Assembly (NCBI GenBank): GCA_029204045.2
Contig: CM055072.1
Span: 11,411,879-11,475,878, forward strand
DNA length: 64,000 nucleotides
Origin: Tillandsia leiboldiana
Taxonomy: Eukaryota; Streptophyta; Magnoliopsida; Poales; Bromeliaceae
Direction: 5' to 3'
The position numbers were made by a program, and so were the translations under genes. Positions 57,717 through 64,000 of the stretch are shown one piece after another. Numbering within the stretch: position 1 is the first letter of the stretch; each line of letters begins with the position of its first letter. Below the pieces are notes generated by a model, which was not told where the DNA came from, did not search any database, and saw nothing but the letters and a program-made list of their open reading frames with translations.

Positions 57717-59716
57717 TTATTTCAAGGAAAGCATTCCAATTGCTTTTCGCAAATGAATAAAACGTTTTTGATCCAAAGGTTTTGTTAAAATGTCAGGTAA
57801 TTGATCCTCAGTTGAAATATATGAAAGTTGAAGAGTGTTTGATTCAACTAGCTCTCTAAGAAAATGATATCTAAGTTCAATATGTTTTGTTCTAGAGTGC
57901 AACATAGGGTTTTTTAGAAATGTTAATTGCACTTGTGTTGTCACAAAGAATTGTTACCGAAGATGCTGAAATCCGGAAGTCGCTCAACACACTTTTCATC
58001 CAAATGAGTTGGGTTGAACAACTACCCGCTGAAATGTATTCCGCTTCGGCAGTCGAGAGTGCTATGCAATTCTGCTTTTTACTGTGCCATGCAACAAGGC
58101 AATGGCCAAGATAGAAGCATGCACCACTCGTGCTTTTCCGATCAACCACTGATCCTGCCCAATCGGCATCTGAGTATCCAACAATATCCAAACTAGTTCC
58201 CATAGGATACCAAATTCCGAAATTAATTGATCCTTTGATGTACCGGATGATCCTTTTCACCGCTTTCAGGTGAACCTCCTTTGGTGCTGATTGATATCTC
58301 GCGCAAATCCCAACACTAAAGGATATATCCGGGCGACTAGCCGTGAGGTAAAGTAGACTTCCAATCATACTTCGATACAGTTTCTCGTCTACATTCTCAC
58401 TTTGTGAATCACTTCCAAGTCCCTTGTGGCTAGTTCCCATTGGAGTCGGAAAATCCTTCGAATTTTCTAAGTCATACTTTTTAACCAACTCCATTGCATA
58501 CTTGGATTGACTCAAGTGAATACCTTCATCATTTTGTTTAATTTGCAATCCAAGGAAATAAGTCAATTCGCCCATCATGGACATCTCAAATTCGCTTTCC
58601 ATGGTCTCCGCGAATTTAGAAGCATCATTATCTCTTGTTCCGCCAAATACAATGTCATCGACATAGATTTGTGCTACAATGAAATTGCTTTGATAATGCT
58701 TCACAAAGAGAGTCCTGTCAGCTCCCCCTCGAGTATAGCCCTTCTCCAAAAGGTGCTTTGTCAACCTTTCGTACCATGCTCGCGGTGCTTGTTTCAGACC
58801 GTAAAGAGCCTTTTTCAAACGAAAAACATGGTTAGGTTGTTTATGGTCTACAAAACCTTTCGGTTGAGCCACATAAACTTCCTCATTTAAAAACCCATTT
58901 AGAAACGCGCACTTAACGTCCATTTGAAATAATTTGATTTTAAAATGACAAGCAATAGCAAATAGTATACGAATGGACTCGAGTCTAGCTACAGGGGCGA
59001 ATGTTTCATCAAAGTCTATACCTTCTACTTGAGAGTAGCCTTGAGCAACTAATCGTGCCTTGTTCCTGATGATAGTACCATCCTCATTTTTCTTGTTCTT
59101 GAAAATCCATTTGGTACCTATCACATTATGTTGCTTTGGAGGCTTCGTTAATTCCCAGACTTTGTTTCGCTCAAATTGATGGAGCTCTTCCTGCATTGCT
59201 TTAATCCAGTAGTCATCCTGAAGAGCTTCATCTATGTTCTTTGGTTCGATTAAAGATACATAGCAAGCGAATCCACAAACCAACTGCCTCCGAGTTCTAA
59301 CTCCTTCTTGTGGATCTCCAATAATATTCGATTCCGGATGATCCTTGGAGATTCGTAGCGTTTGTTGAAACGGAGTACTCGGAGGTATATGAGAAGATTC
59401 CTGCACATCAGATAAACTTGAAGAACCATTAGATGCATCATTAATATTGGAAGTATTATTATAAGAAGATGCAATGGCAGGTGAATCATCATCTAGAGAG
59501 ATATCGAGGGTAGATTTTCCAGATTCAAAGTGAAAAGCTTCATCTACTTTAACATTTATAGATTCTACGATCGTCTTAGATTCCAAGTTAAATACTCGAT
59601 ATGCTCTACTATTTGTAGAATACCCCAAGAATATCCCTTCGTCACTTCGAGAGTCAAACTTTCCAAGATTTTCACGGTCACGTAAAATGTAACACCGACT
59701 CCCGAAGATGCGAAAA
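57717..59716 (-). pseudogene. pol: R reverse transcriptase and RNase H
   Basis: Copia RT: DEALQDDYWIKAMQEELHQF, GTKWIFKNKKNEDG, RLVAQGYSQVEGIDFDETFAPVA, FQMDVKCAFLNG (first catalytic Asp) and YVDD (QIYVDDIVFGG), then LKKALYGLKQAPRAWY between them. RNase H follows with YSDADWAGS, STAEAEY and LCDN. The 578-codon open stretch (from 59628) stops after ISKKPYVAL because an A run is one base too long (plus-strand T run about 57908-57915); the true C-terminus (TKHIELRYHFLRE, ending KAIGMLSLK) continues in the next frame to 57717. It is joined to integrase across another 1-bp break at 59712-59716. All catalytic residues are present. Confidence 0.92.
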
Positions 59717-61193
59717 TATTGATGTTGGGTTTTCTACCACACCATAGTTCATATGGTGTATTTAACGTTCCCGGGCGCAAATAAACTCGATTAATTACAT
59801 AGATTGCAGTGTTCACAGCTTCAGCCCAAAAATATAGCGGTAAATTCCGGCTGTGAAGCATAACACGTGCCATCTCCTGAACAACCCTGTTTTTGCGCTC
59901 GACAACACCATTCTGTTGAGGTGTATAGGGTGTCGAGAATTCATGCTTAATACCGTTTGAAGTACAAAAGTCAATGAATTTAGAGTTAACGAATTCTCCA
60001 CCTCTATCACTTCTAACACGAATGATCTTTTCATTCTTTTCAATCATAATACGAAGGCAAATCTCGTGAAAAGAATCAAAAGTATCAGCTTTCTCTTTTA
60101 AAAATGCTACCCAAGAATACCGAGAGAAATCATCAATCATCAAGAAAATATACCATTTACCTCCCAAAGATGGTTGACGAGTTGGCCCCATTAAATCCAT
60201 GTGTAAAAGTTCCAAAGGCCGTTTTGTACCAACGTGGTTCAAGTTCTTGTGTGCAGTCCTGGACTGTTTTCCCTTTTGGCAACCACCACACACAATGTTT
60301 TGTTTAAATAAAAGTTTTGGAACCCCCTTGACCACGTCTTTGTTTGAAATTCTAGCAAGTTCCTTAAAATTTATGTGACCTAGCCTTTCATGCCAAATTG
60401 TTTCATTAATCAAAGAAACTAGATTATATTTTTCTGAAATTTTATTAGGAACAACATAGCAATTGTTTTCAGATCTAACCCCTTTTAAAAAGAAGACATG
60501 GTCCTTATCAGTTACAACACATTCAACAGATGAAAAGTTAACTGAAAAACTATTGTCGCAAAGTTGACTTATGCTTATGAGGTTAGTCTTAAGACCATCA
60601 ACAAATAACACATTATTTAGAACCGGGCCATCTGGAATAGCTACTTTTCCTTTTCCAACAATTTTGGAAGATCGACCGTCTCCGAAAACAACGAGTCCTC
60701 CGGAGATTTTCTCAAGATTTTGAAAACAATTTTTGTCACCGGTCATGTGACGGGAACACCCGCTATCCAGATACCAAGACGAACTATCATATGCATGCAA
60801 GGAAACATTGGTAACAAGACAAGGAAAGATTTCACCTTTGCGCACCCAAACCTTTTTGGAATGCGTCGGTAATGGTCGTGAAGTTATATGCCTAGGTGAA
60901 AGCGTCTTGTTAAAACGATTGCTGCTCCTTGATGAAGTCGTCTTGCGCGGTAAACTACCAAGGTTCTTTTCCTTCAATTGATTTGCAATTGATTTCCGAG
61001 GAATCACCTTTGTGGTAGTCATTGCAAGAGGTGTTTGAAGTGAGCGTTTGACTCCCGTCTTGCAATATCTTCTTATGTGCCCTGAAACACCACAACGAAA
61101 ACATACCTTAGATCTTGACGATCCCAAAGAGGATGAAGTAGGTTTGTTGTCGTTGTTTGTCTTGAATTCCGATGTCGGAGGAGGAGATACCGA
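59717..61193 (-). pseudogene. pol: R Gag C-terminus, protease and integrase
   Basis: The frame continues from gag across a TAG (61194-61196). From the Met at 61127: zinc knuckle CFRCGVSGHIRRYC (residues 9-22), basic linker, WVRKGEIFPCL, protease LDSGCSRHMTG (DSG at 121-123), then integrase. The HHCC zinc site is H246, H251, C280, C283; the core has D311 (HMDLMGP), D374 (VRSDRGGEF) and E410 (GVVERKNR), a DD35E spacing. The frame is lost after RKPNINIF, where one base is missing from an A run at 59712-59716. Integrase inserts the cDNA; its catalytic set is complete. Confidence 0.92.
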
Positions 61194-62833
61194 CTAAGGC
61201 ACAAAAACTGTCCCACTCGAACTTGGACTGTTTCCAGTTTGAGTGTACCCGAGGCCGAACCGATTTGTTTGACCAAGACCAAGAAGCCTATCCAACTTAC
61301 TCCTTCCTGAAGAGAATCGCTGCAAGTCATCCTTGAGTTGGAAAATGGTCTTTGTCATTTCCAGGTTATCCTGTCGAGCCTCGTTGTAGAGCTTTGAGAA
61401 GTGATCCGCTTTATCCACCAGATTTGTATGTTCCTTCTCAAAAAGCTCATTGGACTCTTGAAGGGAAACATTTACTTTTATCAGATTTTCCCTTTCCACT
61501 TCAAGAGCGTTTGAGAGAGAAGTTGCCCTTTTTGCTTCTTCTTCGAGATCATGCAATCTCCCTCTCAAACTCTTATTTTGCTTAGCCACTTTCTTTGAAT
61601 CCCTCAAAAGTCTGTGGTAGGCTAGAGCAAAATCTTCACCTTCCGAATCATCCGATTCGTTGTCCGTTGCAATCTTTTCAACAGTGGAGTTGGACAATGA
61701 CTCGGACGTACTTGCCATGAAGCACATGAAGGGTCAAGATGTGGACGCGTGGAATGCCGTGGTGCTCTTTTCTTCATCACTTGAAGACGACTCATTTGAC
61801 ATTGAGTTGTCATCCCAAGTGACGACTTGCATCGCCTTCTTCTTTGCCGGATACTTGTTAGGACGCTCCGTTGCAATGTGGCCGTAGCCTCGACATTTGA
61901 AGCATTGTAGTTGTCCCTCTGAACTTTTCTTATCCTTTGAGAAGTTCTCTTGTTTTCTTGACTTGTAACTTGAAGTACCCTTGCCTTTGTTCGACTTTCC
62001 GAAGGATGGAGATTTACTTGAATTACCCCTTCGAAAGTTGCGGCGAAACTTCCTTGTCAAGAGAGCGAGCTGCTTCTCAAATTCCTCCATAGAAAGGTTC
62101 TCGTCATCGTCTGACGAGGATGTATCCGCGTCTTCTTCCTTAGTTGTTTTCAACGCATAACCTGAAGATTTAGAAGAGGATGCTTTTCCAGAAGAATTGT
62201 TAGTAGTAAATGTCATTTCATATGTTTGTAATGAACCAACTAATTCTTCTACACGCATTTCGTCCGGGTGTTTAATAGTTTCAATGGCTATAACCTTTGG
62301 GCGAAATCGTTCAGGAAGAGTTCTTAAGATCTTTCTTACAACCTTAAATTCTGGAATCTTCTCTCCCAGGTTAGCACATGAGTTTACGATGTCTTGCAAT
62401 CGTGTATAGTAGTCCGTGAAAGATTCATTTTCTGCCATCAAGATAGAGTCAAACTTGCTCGTAAGCATTTGCAGTTTCTGAATCTTCACGAGGTTAGTTC
62501 CCTCATGTGTAACCTGAAGAACATCCCAGATTTCTTTCGCAGTCTCACATGCCGAGAAGCGAGAGAATTCAGTTTGAGATAAGGCATTAAAAATAGCATT
62601 AATTCCCTTGCCATTGTAAGAAGATGAATCTAACTCTTCCTTGGTCCATTTCGACCTAGGTTTTAAGGTGCGAACATCAGAGATAATTTCAGTTGGATTA
62701 GTCCATCCTAATTCAATTGATTGCCACACCCTTTCGTCGATGGAAATTAAAAAGGCTTTCATCCGTATTTCCAGTACGCATAATTTATTCCATCAAAGAA
62801 AGGGGGTCGATTGATGTTTCCACCTTCAACCAT
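61194..62833 (-). pseudogene. gag: R Gag
   Basis: Sirevirus Gag from ATG (complement at 62831-62833). A base lost near 62765 breaks the frame after ~22 codons; it is open from MKAFLISIDERVWQ. Domains: copia Gag (ACETAKEIWDVLQ, LPERFRPKVIAIE), acidic Ser/Asp stretch (DADTSSSDDDE), zinc knuckle CFKCRGYGHIATE with the final Cys replaced by Arg (ERPNK), TGA at 61734-61736, then a long coiled coil (LRGRLHDLEEEAKRATSL onward, ~150 residues) ending at TAG 61194-61196. The second knuckle lies beyond that TAG in the same frame. Protein for particle assembly and RNA binding. Confidence 0.88.
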
Positions 62834-62852
62834 TGTTTACAACCCTATTCCC

Positions 62853-62864
62853 GCTCTGATACCA
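62853..62864 (-). other. Primer-binding site of R
   Basis: Minus strand TGGTATCAGAGC, two bases inside the LTR boundary at 62867. Confidence 0.95.
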
Positions 62865-63180
62865 CTTGTTGGGTTATATGTAATATAGATCTAAATAGGG
62901 GAAAAAACACCTAGAGGGGGGTGAATAGGGGGGGGTGAATAGGTGTAAACGTATAAACACTCAAAAATCGTTGCGATAAAAAACCCAATGTGGAAATAAA
63001 AATAACACGCAAGATTTTTACGTGGAAAACTCCATCACCGGAGTAAAAAACCACGGGACCGATAACACGGCGAAATCCACTAGAATTAAAACACGTACAA
63101 GGTGATTTACCGTACACACTTACGACTCAACCTTTTCCATACGCTCCTAGAGGATCTTCTCCGCTCGCTCCACGACGCTT

Positions 63181-63361
63181 CTCGAATCCACGATCTGCGC
63201 CCAACGCCGAATCCACGGCGTCCAACGTCGAATCCACGACGTCCGACCGAATCCACGGTCTTCACCCAGTAGCACCCTTCGAATCCACGAACGTGCCTCG
63301 CTCCGAATCCACGAGAGCGGTTGAACCTTGAATCCACAAGGACACGCGAATCCACGCGCCG
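63181..63361 (-). other. Hairpin array with TGGATT loops, R 5' LTR
   Basis: Eight units with the same stems as the R 3' LTR. Confidence 0.8.
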
Positions 63362-63660
63362 ATTTTGGGGTAAATCGTTGTTTTGGGTGGTGATAATCCG
63401 CCGAATACTTAGATCAAAGATAGATCGGAAATACCATCTAAGTATTCATTAGTTTGATTCAACTCAAGATATGAGTCTGAAAACCTAGAATCAAACTAAT
63501 CAATATAGATGAAGAAACATAGAGTATTATCTAATGATTTCCTTTCTTCTCTATATGTGGATCTTAGGCCGTATAAAATGATATATGAATATGACGGCTA
63601 TTTTCCTTTTATCGGCCTCTTTTCTTCTTCGGCTTAACCCTAGAAAAAGAGTCATAGGGT

Positions 63661-63960
63661 CTATTTATAGGTTAGAAACATTTTGGAAGGAGATAAGAAT
63701 CAAAAACCTAACATTTCTGGAATTTTGACGGACGGCGATCGGATCGGATTTGGGCGATCCGGATTGCAGTAGCAAGAAAGACGGTTTCCAGAAAAACAAT
63801 CGTTCGGATCCGGATCGGAATGCCTGATCCGGATCGTTCATACAATTCAAAAACTCAACGTTCGGGATCCGGATCGTGAGATGCTGCGATCCGGATTGAA
63901 GTAATGTATGAAGCAACAACCTTCGGGATCCGGATCGCTGGCTTTGATCCGGATCCTGAA
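63661..63960 (-). promoter_or_regulatory. TATA box and GATCCGGATC array, R 5' LTR
   Basis: Minus strand CTATAAATAG preceded by the paired GATCCGGATC palindromes. As the 5' LTR copy, this would be the active promoter of R. Confidence 0.7.
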
Positions 63961-64000
63961 CATGTCCGAACACCAGTTTTGATTTTTATGCTATTAAAGA

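Larger units (their letters stand above)
52645..64000 (-). mobile_element. Near-complete Sirevirus R (right edge truncated)
   Basis: Minus-strand Ty1/copia element: 3' LTR 52645-53948, PPT, env-position ORF, pol, gag, PBS, 5' LTR from 62867. Internal length is 8.9 kb. The order gag-PR-INT-RT-RNase H is that of copia; the large double-knuckle gag and extra ORF after pol are Sirevirus traits. The LTRs look ~99% alike by eye, so it is young. Lesions: 1-bp loss near 62765, TGA at 61734-61736, TAG at 61194-61196, 1-bp loss in an A run at 59712-59716 (plus-strand view), 1-bp gain in the T run at 57908-57915. AACCG (52640-52644) is the expected left target duplicate. Confidence 0.93.
62867..64000 (-). 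repeat. 5' LTR of R (truncated by window)
   Basis: Same features as 52645-53948: hairpin array 63181-63361, TATA box 63661-63670, palindrome array about 63737-63960. It carries a short local duplication of GGGGGGTGAATAGG at about 62915-62945 that is absent from the 3' LTR. Confidence 0.95.

Overview
The window is plant nuclear DNA made almost entirely of nested LTR retrotransposons. I see no host gene, tRNA or rRNA gene. Primer-binding sites match the 3' end of plant initiator-Met tRNA (TGGTATCAGAGC). One lineage is Ty1/copia of Sirevirus type: a large gag with two zinc knuckles, integrase before reverse transcriptase, and an extra env-position ORF. The other is Ty3/gypsy of chromovirus Tekay/Del type: LTRs of about 3.2-3.5 kb, Retrotrans_gag, and a DTGAS protease. 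This fits a flowering plant with a large, repeat-rich genome; nothing identifies the species.

Layout. 1-1649 is the PBS, gag start and 5' LTR of a minus-strand Sirevirus ('A') that runs off the left edge. 1650-5874 is degenerate: GC-rich LTR remnant, AT-rich gene-free DNA, and a minus-strand LTR fragment of a family I call L. About 5875-15465 is a plus-strand Tekay element ('T1'). Its 5' LTR is split by a solo L LTR (8957-13045, repeat CAGCT), itself split by a solo Sirevirus LTR (10694-11998, repeat CCTTT). T1 breaks off inside its protease at a second Tekay element, 'T2' (5' LTR about 15466-18694, gag from 18998). T2 gag is split by a gag-only Sirevirus, 'N' (19969-26836, repeat GTAGT), and 89 bp further on by a minus-strand gag-only Tekay element, 'G' (from 26931). 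A 100-N gap lies at 32368-32467.

The sequence after the gap (32468 to about 49570) repeats the sequence before it (15285-32367) in the same order and orientation, at an offset of about 17.16-17.18 kb. Small indels pile up toward the gap on both sides. I read this as two overlapping, unmerged contig ends or haplotigs, so T2/N/G are probably each one insertion shown twice. The second copy continues: the rest of G (gag, PBS, 5' LTR from 50045), whose 5' LTR is cut at 52645 by a nearly complete minus-strand Sirevirus, 'R' (52645 to beyond 64000), with gag, protease, integrase, RT-RNase H, a 483-residue env-position ORF and both LTRs.

How the parts relate. R encodes the full Sirevirus enzyme set, though with frameshifts and stops. 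N keeps LTRs, PBS, PPT and gag but has lost exactly the protease-to-RNase H segment. G has done the same in the Tekay lineage. Both look like non-autonomous gag-only elements relying on partners in trans.

The most unusual signal is in the transcribed part of every Sirevirus LTR here: 5-8 small hairpins, each with the same six-base loop TGGATT but stems that change sequence while staying paired. Upstream of each TATA box is an array of TCCGGA-centred palindromes, and a second copy of that array lies inside R ahead of the env-position ORF. The Tekay LTRs share a splice-donor-like site about 270-282 bp after the TATA box and an acceptor-like site at the gag start codon.
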